A stretch of DNA of 13,782 bases from CAZNGF01 sp964572855 (GTDB taxonomy: Bacteria; Bipolaricaulota; Bipolaricaulia; RBG-16-55-9; JAJCYT01), in contig CAZNGF010000065.1 of NCBI GenBank assembly GCA_964572855.1, positions 1 through 13,782 of the forward strand. Direction: 5' to 3'. Positions 1 through 5,560 of this stretch are shown here, one piece after another. Position 1 is the first letter of the stretch, and every line of letters begins with the position of its first letter. Position numbers and translations under genes: made by a program. The notes beneath the pieces were generated by a model that was not told the origin of the DNA, made no database searches, and saw only the letters and a program-made list of their open reading frames with translations.

Positions 1-82
1 GCACTCTGACCCCGTACCCGCCCTCCTCCACGGGCTCGAACAGGACGGTGAAGCTAAATTGCCGCGCTTGCTTGGTGGCCAT
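1..82 (-). CDS. HicB-family antitoxin, N-terminal fragment (runs off the window)
   Basis: Read on the minus strand, an ATG at 82-80 opens 27 codons that continue past base 1. The peptide begins MATKQARQFSFTVLFEPVEE and continues GGYGVRV. The pattern of a beta strand (FTVLFEP), an acidic turn (VEEGGYG) and a second strand matches the start of HicB antitoxins and related RNase-H-like HicB domains, where the next residues are usually a PALPGC-type stretch. HicB proteins neutralise the HicA mRNA interferase and often repress their own operon. No HicA gene lies upstream (83-448), so any partner would be downstream, outside the window; it may also be a solitary HicB. The upstream Shine-Dalgarno-like GGAG is weak and lies about 14 bases from the start. 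The call rests on a short fragment. Confidence 0.6.
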   Translation of the reverse strand, partial: MATKQARQFSFTVLFEPVEEGGYGVRV

Positions 83-209
83 CGAATCACCCGCTCCATG
101 ACACAGGGGGCTTCCATCGTTTGAAAACACAAGGGTTTCATAGGCCCGCAAGCGGCGACAGCAAAAGTTTCGATCATAGGCGATACACGAGCCGGCGTCG
201 TTGGGCGAC

Positions 210-326
210 ATGGGCTTGCAAGCGGCGTGCCCGCTGGCGGGGCTGTTGGCCACGGCCGAGCTCCAGGGGCGCGACGGCAGCACCCTCGGGACGATCTTTG
301 GGGTGCTGGGGTACAACTTCCTGTGA
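210..326 (+). pseudogene. Possible gene remnant: 38-codon hydrophobic C-terminal-like ORF
   Basis: An ATG at 210 opens 38 codons ending in TGA at 324-326. The peptide has a low-charge, glycine/leucine-rich composition (GLLATAEL, then GTIFGVLGYNF) that looks like the last membrane segment of an integral membrane protein. The frame is closed by a TAG at 177-179 and there is no clear ribosome binding site, so it is more likely the tail of a decayed gene than a functional small protein. I do not recognise the family. The GVLGY ending recalls some permease C-termini, but this is weak. The rest of 83-448 shows no convincing gene: only this remnant and the two hairpins listed separately. Confidence 0.2.
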
Positions 327-360
327 GTCAAGAACGGAAATCGCTGGAGCCGAAACCAAA

Positions 361-390
361 CGGGAGCCGAAGGCGCGTTTCGGGCTCCCG
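361..390 (-). terminator. Second (distal) terminator-like hairpin downstream of the ferredoxin gene
   Basis: Eight-base arms CGGGAGCC (361-368) and GGCTCCCG (383-390) pair perfectly around a 14-base loop. Read on the minus strand, the stem is followed by TTTGGTTTC, a modest T-rich tail. It lies behind the stronger hairpin at 403-442 and would be a backup terminator for the ferredoxin transcript. Confidence 0.4.
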
Positions 391-400
391 GCGGGAAAGG

Positions 401-442
401 AAAAGAGACCGGCTTGCCCCTGCGGCGCTCAGACGGTCTCTT
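401..442 (-). terminator. Rho-independent terminator of the ferredoxin gene
   Basis: Nine-base perfect arms (403-411 and 434-442; AAGAGACCG paired with CGGTCTCTT) enclose a 22-base loop. On the minus strand the second arm runs into TTTTCCTTTCC, a plausible uridine-rich tail. It starts 7 bases past the ferredoxin stop codon, which suits a monocistronic ferredoxin mRNA. The long loop makes it somewhat less typical. Confidence 0.6.
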
Positions 443-448
443 GGGCGC

Positions 449-706
449 TTACTTGTAGTGGTCCGCGTTGATCTGGATGTAGTTCTGCCACTTCTCGGGC
501 ACGTCCTCCTCGGGGTAGATGGCCTCAACGGGGCAGACGGCCGCGCACGCGCCGCAGTTGATGCACGTCTCGGGGTCGATGAACAGCTGCTCGACCGAGG
601 CGAAGTCGTCCTCGTCCTCGCGGGGATGGATGCAGTCCACGGGACAGACCGTGACGCAGTCGCCGGATTTCGTCCCGATGCAGGGCTCGGTGATGATATA
701 GGACAT
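449..706 (-). CDS. Seven-iron ferredoxin, [3Fe-4S][4Fe-4S] type
   Basis: This 85-residue soluble electron carrier has the cysteine pattern of seven-iron bacterial ferredoxins. C9, C17 and C58 would hold the [3Fe-4S] cluster. C21 plus C48, C51 and C54 would hold the [4Fe-4S] cluster, and C25 is the usual extra cysteine. The second cysteine of a first CxxC motif is replaced by threonine (C9-I-G-T12), which is the reason to expect a 3Fe rather than a 4Fe cluster. The tail (YPEEDVPEKWQNYI) is typical of the Thermus/Chloroflexi-like group, with an acidic insertion at about 29-39. The start is secure: AAGGAGGA lies 6 bases before the ATG. The gene has its own promoter and terminator, so it is probably a housekeeping carrier rather than part of a dedicated pathway. 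Its redox partner is not evident here. Confidence 0.95.
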   Translation of the reverse strand: MSYIITEPCIGTKSGDCVTVCPVDCIHPREDEDDFASVEQLFIDPETCINCGACAAVCPVEAIYPEEDVPEKWQNYIQINADHYK

Positions 707-728
707 GGGAATCCTCCTTGTTCGGGGG

Positions 729-758
729 AGTATAACGGCGGGCGTTCGAGGGGCGCAA
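729..758 (-). promoter_or_regulatory. Promoter of the ferredoxin gene
   Basis: On the minus strand, TATACT (734-729) matches the -10 consensus at five of six bases. A weak -35, TTGCGC (758-753), lies 18 bases further upstream. Transcription would start near 722, giving a leader of about 15 bases that contains the AAGGAGGA ribosome binding site. Confidence 0.55.
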
Positions 759-759
759 A

Positions 760-795
760 CCCCGCTCTCGCGGGGACGTCCGCCCTAGCGGGCGG
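760..795 (-). terminator. Paired GC hairpins downstream of the Nuc-like gene
   Basis: Two adjacent stem-loops lie between the Nuc-like gene stop (802) and the ferredoxin promoter. CCGCCC/GGGCGG occupies 780-785 and 790-795. CCCCGC/GCGGGG occupies 760-765 and 770-775, with a four-base loop. On the minus strand the second stem is followed by only TTTG, so intrinsic termination is possible but weak. The first arm overlaps the -35 region of the ferredoxin promoter. Confidence 0.35.
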
Positions 796-801
796 TCCGG
801 G

Positions 802-1338
802 CTACGGACATCCCCGGTCGGCCCCTTCCCAAAGCGCCTCGAAGCGCGCGCGGAACTGGGCGTTGAGCTCGGGGCTGTCGATCTCGACCACGCCCTGCGC
901 GCCGCTGCCCATGGCCTCGTCCACCCAGTCCACCTCGGTCAGCAGCACGCCGCTGTCGCCCACGACGGCGAAGCGGTGGCGCAGGTCCTCCATCACGCGC
1001 ACGTCGAGCAGGTCGTTGAGGTCCTGGCAGATACGGCGCTCATTGGCCAGGTCGACGCTCCCCTCGCCCAGCAGGAGCCGCACGCGGTTGCCGACGCCCA
1101 GCCGCGTGAGCAGCAGGCCGATCGCATCCGAGCTCAGGTCGGCCACGGCCACGTCCACGTCGCCCGTCACGCGCTGCAGGCCGGCCCGGATCGCATCTCT
1201 GACGGCGTTGGCCTCGCCGAAGTCGGCGAAGGTGGCCGCGGCCTCGCCCGGGAAGAAGCTCAGCTCGCTCTGCGAGTACACCCAACCGCTCAGCGCCAGC
1301 AGCCCTGAGACCAACAACACCGAAACACTCCGTCGCAT
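802..1338 (-). CDS. Secreted Nuc-like phospholipase-D-fold protein with degenerate HKD motif
   Basis: This 178-residue protein starts at ATG 1338, which has AGAGGAG eight bases upstream; a GTG nine bases earlier sits too close to that site. Residues 1-22 form a Sec signal peptide (MRRSV, hydrophobic core, cleavage likely VYS/QS). The mature part follows the layout of single-domain Nuc-type endonucleases of the phospholipase D superfamily: an N-terminal alpha/beta region (about 40-90), a strand-rich middle (RVRLLL) and a C-terminal catalytic-motif region. Where the family has HxK(x)4D followed by a GS..N segment, this protein reads R120-H121-R122-FAVV-G127-D128 and then TEVDW. The catalytic histidine, the lysine and the aspartate position are therefore changed to R, R and G. 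It is probably a non-catalytic exported member, perhaps binding phosphodiester ligands. The fold assignment is inferred from motif layout; loss of the motif is seen directly. Confidence 0.65.
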   Translation of the reverse strand: MRRSVSVLLVSGLLALSGWVYSQSELSFFPGEAAATFADFGEANAVRDAIRAGLQRVTGDVDVAVADLSSDAIGLLLTRLGVGNRVRLLLGEGSVDLANERRICQDLNDLLDVRVMEDLRHRFAVVGDSGVLLTEVDWVDEAMGSGAQGVVEIDSPELNAQFRARFEALWEGADRGCP

Positions 1339-1400
1339 CCGGATCACTCCTCTTCGGTCAGTCTTGAAAGCGACTGCTCTCCGTCTGTCCCATTGCGCTC

Positions 1401-1500
1401 ACCCTTCTCCCCTGGCGGGAGAAGGATGGGACGAGGGGGAAACGCTGGGCGCCGACGTGCTTTCACCCTCACCCCAGCCCTCTCCCGTCAAGGGAGAGGG
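1401..1500. repeat. Dispersed palindromic repeat, two-hairpin unit
   Basis: Two perfect 9-bp hairpins lie 52 bases apart: 1403-1411 with 1417-1425 (loop 5), and 1478-1486 with 1492-1500 (loop 5). Translated in one plus frame, the second half reads FTLTPALSRQGRG, the well-known spurious peptide produced by CTCACCCC-type repeats scattered through many GC-rich genomes. The inner flanks (GGATGGGACGAGG after hairpin 1, CCTCACCCCAGCC before hairpin 2) are imperfectly complementary, so the whole unit can fold as a long stem with two arms. Because of this element, the interval 1339-1657 holds no gene, only this repeat, the palindrome at 1515-1544 and the regulator promoter. Confidence 0.75.
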
Positions 1501-1514
1501 GGTCTCTTGGCAAT

Positions 1515-1544
1515 CCCAAGCATGATCGACCGATCACGCTTGGG
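1515..1544. promoter_or_regulatory. 30-bp near-perfect palindrome, candidate TetR operator
   Basis: Fourteen-base arms (1515-1528 and 1531-1544) match at 13 of 14 positions around a central AC. The outer parts are CCCAAGC and GCTTGGG, and the core is TGATCG-AC-CGATCA. No T-tract follows on either strand, which argues against a terminator. Size and symmetry suit a TetR-family operator, and it lies upstream of the tandem TetR gene, about 78 bases before its -35 box. That distance is larger than usual for simple autorepression. No second full copy is visible near the operon promoter. Confidence 0.5.
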
Positions 1545-1621
1545 CCCATCGTGGGACACCTCCGCGCGCGCGGCCAGCGCCCGTGCCTGCGGTCGAGGGG
1601 ACATTGGTGCCCCGGTGCGCG

Positions 1622-1651
1622 TTGTCGCCCGCGCCGCCCGGCGCTTACAAT
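1622..1651 (+). promoter_or_regulatory. Promoter of the tandem TetR gene, probably giving a leaderless mRNA
   Basis: TTGTCG (1622-1627) and TACAAT (1646-1651) are separated by 18 bases. The -10 box ends only 6 bases before the ATG at 1658, so transcription should start at or next to the start codon. There is no Shine-Dalgarno sequence before that ATG, which agrees with a leaderless message. Confidence 0.6.
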
Positions 1652-1657
1652 GGCGCC

Positions 1658-2926
1658 ATGTCCCGCCCTCCCGCGCGCCGCCGCCCGCAGACCACCCGGG
1701 GCCGCGCGACGCACGCCCAACTGCTGCGGGGCGCGGAGCGCGCCTTCCACGCGCACGGTTACCAGAAGGCCTCGGTGGCCGCGGTCTGCCGCGAGGCCGG
1801 GGTAGCCAACGGCACCTTCTACCAGTACTTCGACGACAAGCGCGCCATCTTCGAGGCCGTGGTGGATCGGCTGGCCGCTGACCTGCACGCCCGGCTGCGC
1901 CGGGCGGAGGCGCGCGGCGCCGACCCGCTGGACCGGCTCGTGCGGGCCAACCGCGCCTTCTTCGAGACCGTGGCCCAGCGGGCGCGGTCCTATCAGGCCT
2001 TCCGCGAGAGCGAGTTCGTGGACCTGGCCATCTCGCAGGCGTTCTACCGCCCGCTGGCCAAGCGCTACGCCGCCCTGATCGCTTCGGGCGTGGCCCAAGG
2101 GCAACTGTGCAGCGACGCGCCCGAGGCGTCTGCCTGGGGGCTGCTGGGCGCGCAGGCGTTTCTGGCCACGCGCTGGATCGTGTGGGAGCCCCCGGCCGCC
2201 CACACGCTGGACGAGTTGCTGGAGACCTCGGAGCGCTTCCTGCGCGGCGGCCTGGGGTGCGGCACGGCCCCGCTCGAAGGCGCAAATGGGGACGAGCGCT
2301 CCGCGTCCCGCTCGGAACCCGACAAGGGCTCGACGCGCAAGGCGCTGCTGGAGGCCGCCGAGTCCCTCTTCGGCGCGCGCGGGTTCTACGCCACCTCGGT
2401 GGCCGACATCACGCGCGCGGTCGGCGTGGCTCAGGGGACGTTCTATCTGTACTTCCCCAGCAAGGTCGCGATCTTCGCCCAGCTCGTGCGCGAGATCAAC
2501 GCCGCGCTCATCGCCGCCACGCGCCGGGCCACCGCCGGCCTGCGCCACCGGCGTGAGGTCGAACGGGCGGGCTTTGGCGCCTTCTTCGGCTTCATCAGCC
2601 GGCACCGGCTCGCCTACCGCATCGTGCGCGAGGCCGAGTTCGTGGACGAGGAGGCGGGCCAGGGCTACTACCGCCGCATCGCGGCCGGCTACGTCAAGGG
2701 GCTGGAGGCGGCCATGGCCCGCGGCGAGGTGCGCCCCTTCCCGGTCGAGCCGCTGGCCTACTGTCTCATGGGCCTGGGGCATTTCGCCGGCCTGAAGTGG
2801 TTCGTCTGGGAGGAACGGGAAGCCCTGCCGCCGGCGACCTTCGACGCGCTCATGCGGCTGGTCGGCAACGGCCTGGGCGCGCCGGGCCGTGACCCGGATC
2901 ATCTCGGGCCCGGCGCCCGGCGGTAG
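1658..2926 (+). CDS. Tandem (double) TetR/AcrR-family transcriptional regulator
   Basis: This 422-residue protein is made of two complete TetR-type regulators in one chain; ordinary members are about 190-220 residues. The first DNA-binding domain spans about 20-70 (VAAVCREAGVANGTFYQYF, then DDK) and its ligand/dimer domain about 90-200. A polar linker (about 203-224) joins a second DNA-binding domain at about 226-278 (VADITRAVGVAQGTFYLYF, then PSK) and a second ligand domain to about 405. Landmarks repeat with a constant offset of 208 residues: GTFYQYF 52 / GTFYLYF 260, RESEFVD 116 / REAEFVD 324, WIVWE 173 / WFVWE 381. Both helix-turn-helix units look intact. A longer frame upstream exists, but ATG 1658 fits the -10 box. 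It lies just before the acyl-CoA/Liv operon and is the obvious candidate to control it, probably responding to the substrate or an acyl-CoA; that role is inferred. Confidence 0.9.
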   Translation: MSRPPARRRPQTTRGRATHAQLLRGAERAFHAHGYQKASVAAVCREAGVANGTFYQYFDDKRAIFEAVVDRLAADLHARLRRAEARGADPLDRLVRANRAFFETVAQRARSYQAFRESEFVDLAISQAFYRPLAKRYAALIASGVAQGQLCSDAPEASAWGLLGAQAFLATRWIVWEPPAAHTLDELLETSERFLRGGLGCGTAPLEGANGDERSASRSEPDKGSTRKALLEAAESLFGARGFYATSVADITRAVGVAQGTFYLYFPSKVAIFAQLVREINAALIAATRRATAGLRHRREVERAGFGAFFGFISRHRLAYRIVREAEFVDEEAGQGYYRRIAAGYVKGLEAAMARGEVRPFPVEPLAYCLMGLGHFAGLKWFVWEEREALPPATFDALMRLVGNGLGAPGRDPDHLGPGARR

Positions 2927-2969
2927 AATGGGGCCTGTCGCGCGGGTTTCTCCATCGCGGGGACGCACC

Positions 2970-2999
2970 TTGACAGGGGGAAATCGGACATGATAACAT
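2970..2999 (+). promoter_or_regulatory. Promoter of the acyl-CoA/Liv operon
   Basis: A perfect -35 TTGACA (2970-2975) is followed after 18 bases by TAACAT (2994-2999), or after 16 bases by GATAAC (2992-2997). Start of transcription would be near 3006. The -10 region contains a direct repeat ACATGA at 2988-2993 and 2996-3001, and TCAGG is repeated just downstream (3010-3014, 3017-3021). These are possible operator elements for a repressor. No strong long palindrome is present. This is the best promoter in front of the eleven-gene series. Confidence 0.65.
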
Positions 3000-3034
3000 G
3001 AGAGCTGAGTCAGGGATCAGGTTAAGGAGCCGCG

Positions 3035-3115
3035 TTGAAACACGATCATCCCCGAGCGCCCGAGGTGACCGCCACTTCCATTGCACGGAAAGCGAGCCCG
3101 CGTGCCCGCCGTTGA
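3035..3115 (+). CDS. Possible 26-codon leader ORF overlapping the first operon gene
   Basis: AAGGAG (3024-3029), the best ribosome binding site in the leader, sits 5 bases before a TTG at 3035. This opens a 26-codon frame (MKHDHPRAPEVTATSIAR, then KASPRARR) that stops at 3113-3115. It overlaps the start of the hydrolase gene, which lies in another frame with only weak ribosome binding sites, so the leader could deliver ribosomes by coupling. The peptide resembles no family I know. It may be coincidental, given the rare TTG start. Confidence 0.3.
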   Translation: MKHDHPRAPEVTATSIARKASPRARR

Positions 3116-3899
3116 GGCCAACGGGGTCCGCCTGCACCACGAGCTCGCCGGAGAAGGCCCCGCGCTGCTGTTGATCGCCGGCGTGGGCTACGGCGGCTGG
3201 GTGTGGCGGCGGCAAGTCCCCGCGCTCTCCGAACACTTCAAGACGATCGCCTTCGACAACCGCGGCGTCGGCGCGAGCGACAAGCCCGAGACCCCCTACG
3301 ACATCCCCCTGATGGCCGCGGACGCGCTCGGCCTGCTGGACGCGTGCGACATCGAGCGGGCCCACGTCTGCGGGACCTCCCTGGGCGGGATGATCGCGCT
3401 GCAGCTGGCGCTGGGCCACCCCGAACGCGTCGACCGCCTGATCCTGTGCGCCACGACCCACGGCGGGCTCAACGTCGCCTTCCCCGAGCCCGAGGTGATC
3501 CAGTTCATGGCACAGCGGGCCGGGACGCCCGAGGAGCGTTACGAGCGCGGCATGCAGCTGGCCTTCAGCGAGGGTTTTTGTCGACATCGCGCGCAGGAAG
3601 CGGCGTTCATCCGGGAGGAAATGGGCAAGAACCCCCAGCCCGACGACGCCTACCAGCGCCAGGCCTACGCCCCGCTTCACTTCGACGTCGAGGCGCGCCT
3701 GGGCGAGATCGACCACCCCACGCTCGTGCTCTCGGGGGACGCGGACCGCGCCGTCCCGCCCGAAAACGCCCGGCGCCTGGCCGAGCGCATCCCGAACGCC
3801 AAGCTGCACCTGTTCGAGGGCGCGGGGCATTTGTGCTTCATCGAGCAGCCCGAGGCGTTCAATCAGGCGGTCATCGACTTCTTGAAGGGGAACGAATGA
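3102..3899 (+). CDS. Alpha/beta-hydrolase (3-oxoadipate enol-lactonase-like), first operon gene
   Basis: This 265-residue protein has the whole alpha/beta-hydrolase layout. The oxyanion-loop region is about 25-32 (IAGVGYGG). The FDNRGVGASD turn is at 51-60. The nucleophile elbow G91-T-S93-L-G95 gives Ser93. The acid is D215 (SGDADRAVP) and the base is H243 (GAGHLCFIEQP). Close relatives include 3-oxoadipate enol-lactonases and carboxylesterases, so an ester, lactone or thioester substrate is likely; the exact one cannot be read. The GTG at 3102 gives the usual N-terminus (MPAVEANGVRLHHE) with a weak GGAAAG nine bases upstream. A TTG at 3081 is the alternative and would add 7 residues. A stop in frame at 3066 limits the start to these two. 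The stop overlaps the ligase ATG by 4 bases (ATGA), so the two are coupled. Confidence 0.85.
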   Translation: MPAVEANGVRLHHELAGEGPALLLIAGVGYGGWVWRRQVPALSEHFKTIAFDNRGVGASDKPETPYDIPLMAADALGLLDACDIERAHVCGTSLGGMIALQLALGHPERVDRLILCATTHGGLNVAFPEPEVIQFMAQRAGTPEERYERGMQLAFSEGFCRHRAQEAAFIREEMGKNPQPDDAYQRQAYAPLHFDVEARLGEIDHPTLVLSGDADRAVPPENARRLAERIPNAKLHLFEGAGHLCFIEQPEAFNQAVIDFLKGNE

Positions 3900-5476
3900 G
3901 CCTGCCCCGGAGCTACGACGACGTCCCAATGAGCTGGGTCGGCGACTGGGCCGGCCGGCGCGCAGCACTCACGCCCGAGCGCGAGGCCGTCTACGACCCC
4001 GCCGACGGACGGCGCTTCCGCTACCGCGAGCTGGACGAACGCGCCAATCGCGTCGGGACGTTTCTGCTGGACGAGCTGAGCTTGCAGCCGGGTGAGGCCG
4101 TCTGCTTTCTGGGGCGCAACCAGGTCGAACCCATCGACCTGTATTTTGCCTGCGGCAAGACGGGCCTGATCCTGGCGCCGCTGAGCTACCGGCTGGCCAA
4201 ACCCGAACTCGACGACCTGCTGGAACGAATCCAGCCCAAGGCGGTCTTTTACGAGGGTCACTTCGCGGAGCTGGCCGAGTCGCTGGCGTTCCCGGACTCG
4301 GTCAAGGCGAGCATCGCCTTCGGCGACGGGCAGAGCGACTACGACCGCCGCGTGCTGACGACCGAGCCGCGCCCGGTCAACCGGCCGCTGCCGATGAGCG
4401 CGCCCTTCCTCTACGTCCACACGGGCGGCACCACGGCCACGCCCAAGATCTGCGTGGTCACGCACCGCCAGATGATCTGGAATTCCTTCGATTTGCTGGC
4501 CACGGGCTCGGGGGGAACCGGCATCGGGGGCAAGGAGCTGGTCACGTTCCCGTTCTTCCACGTGGGCGGTTGGAACACGGTGACGCCGTTGTTCCACATC
4601 GGCGGCTCGATCGTCCTTCTGCGCGAGTTCGACCCCGGCCTGGCGCTCGAACTGATCGAAGCGGAACACATTTCGCACTTCGGCGGGGTCGAGGCCATGT
4701 TCCGCTTCATGATAGCCCATCCAAAGTTCCAAGAGACGAGCTTCGACAGCGTTTTGTACGTCAACTCCGCCGGTGCGCCCTGCGCGCCCGAGGTCATGCA
4801 GCCTTTCTGGGACAAGGGCGTGCCCGTGACCCAGTCCTACGGCCTCACCGAGGCGGGGCCCTCGAACTTCATCTTCCTGCCGGACGAGGCCAGCTACGGG
4901 ATGGAGGACATCAGAGCGCACGCCGGCAGCATCGGCCGGCCCATGTACCACTGCGACGTCAAGCGGGTCGACCGCGAGACGGGCGAGCCCGTCAGTCAGG
5001 GCGAGGCAGGCGAACTCTGTTTCCGCAGCCCGCACAGTTTCGAAGGGTATTTGAACGACCCCGAGCGCACCGCCCAGGTCGTCGACGGGGACGGCTGGGT
5101 CCACTCGGGCGACCTGGCCCGCGAGGACGAGGACGGCTTCGTCACGGTCGTGGGCCGGGCCGACCAGATGTTCATCAGCGGCGGCGAGAACGTCTCGCCC
5201 GAGGAGATCGAGCAAGCCCTGGTCCGGCACCCGGCCGTGGCGCAGGCGGGCGTGGCCGGCGTGTCGGACGACGAGTGGGGCCAGGTCCCGCTCGCGGCGA
5301 TTGTGCTTCATCCGGGGCAAGCGGTCGACGAAGAAGAATTGAAAAGCTTTTCACGCGAGTGCTTGGCCGGGTACAAGCTGCCCAAGCACTGGCGCTTCGT
5401 CCCCGCGCTGCCGCTGACGGGCGCGGGCAAGGTCGACCGGAACGCGATCAAGACGTTCTTATCCAAAGAGCCGTAG
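3896..5476 (+). CDS. AMP-forming acyl-CoA synthetase (acyl/aryl-CoA ligase)
   Basis: This 526-residue cytoplasmic enzyme of the ANL adenylate-forming superfamily would convert a carboxylic acid, ATP and CoA to acyl-CoA, AMP and pyrophosphate. The phosphate-binding motif is T176-GGTTATP-K184. The adenine/AMP motif Y315-GLTE is followed by GP. The hinge region carries S404-GD and G420-R, then SGGENVSPEEIE. The catalytic lysine is K512 in GAGKVDR near the C-terminus. Length is normal for medium- or long-chain and aromatic acid ligases. The substrate pocket cannot be read reliably, so chain length is open. The ATG overlaps the previous stop, and GAAGGGG lies 6 bases upstream. The stop codon TAG lies inside a palindromic repeat (see 5473-5541). 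Next to a Liv-type importer it probably traps an imported acid as its CoA ester. Confidence 0.93.
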   Translation: MSLPRSYDDVPMSWVGDWAGRRAALTPEREAVYDPADGRRFRYRELDERANRVGTFLLDELSLQPGEAVCFLGRNQVEPIDLYFACGKTGLILAPLSYRLAKPELDDLLERIQPKAVFYEGHFAELAESLAFPDSVKASIAFGDGQSDYDRRVLTTEPRPVNRPLPMSAPFLYVHTGGTTATPKICVVTHRQMIWNSFDLLATGSGGTGIGGKELVTFPFFHVGGWNTVTPLFHIGGSIVLLREFDPGLALELIEAEHISHFGGVEAMFRFMIAHPKFQETSFDSVLYVNSAGAPCAPEVMQPFWDKGVPVTQSYGLTEAGPSNFIFLPDEASYGMEDIRAHAGSIGRPMYHCDVKRVDRETGEPVSQGEAGELCFRSPHSFEGYLNDPERTAQVVDGDGWVHSGDLAREDEDGFVTVVGRADQMFISGGENVSPEEIEQALVRHPAVAQAGVAGVSDDEWGQVPLAAIVLHPGQAVDEEELKSFSRECLAGYKLPKHWRFVPALPLTGAGKVDRNAIKTFLSKEP

Positions 5477-5541
5477 GGGCACCCCCCCGTGGTTGCCCCG
5501 TAGGCACGCGTCCCGGGGCAGGCACGGGGGCCTGCCCCTAC
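5473..5541. repeat. Palindromic repeat element inside the operon
   Basis: The ends are inverted repeats, GTAGGGGCA (5473-5481) and TGCCCCTAC (5533-5541). Inside are a hairpin GGGGCA/TGCCCC (5476-5481, 5494-5499) and a strong 9-bp hairpin GGGGCAGGC/GCCTGCCCC (5515-5523, 5530-5538). It fills nearly all of the only long gap among the metabolic genes and contains the ligase stop codon. No T-tract follows, so full termination is unlikely; it may stabilise or attenuate the mRNA. Its GTAGG...CCTAC ends resemble those of the element at 13195-13224, which suggests a dispersed repeat family. Confidence 0.7.
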
Positions 5542-5560
5542 ATGAACGGAGAGGATTCCG

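Noticed and set aside
1401..1500. CRISPR or tandem-repeat array
   Set aside because: There are only two hairpins with differing sequences and no regular repeat-spacer pattern.
227..1525. 432-codon plus-strand frame across the ferredoxin and Nuc-like genes
   Set aside because: It runs antisense to two genes with clear motifs, signal peptide and ribosome binding sites, and its sequence is low-complexity; its end is the translated palindromic repeat.
1583..1657. Extended N-terminus of the tandem TetR protein
   Set aside because: The extra 25 codons contain the -35 and -10 boxes and have no ribosome binding site; the family pattern begins shortly after ATG 1658.
1469..2968. Very long minus-strand open frame opposite the tandem TetR gene
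   Set aside because: It is rich in Arg, Gly, Pro and Ala and has no domain logic. It is a shadow of the GC-rich plus-strand gene, whose two TetR domains are unmistakable.
3863..5320. Long minus-strand frame opposite the acyl-CoA ligase
   Set aside because: It lies antisense to a ligase with all ANL motifs in place, and its own sequence shows no family pattern.
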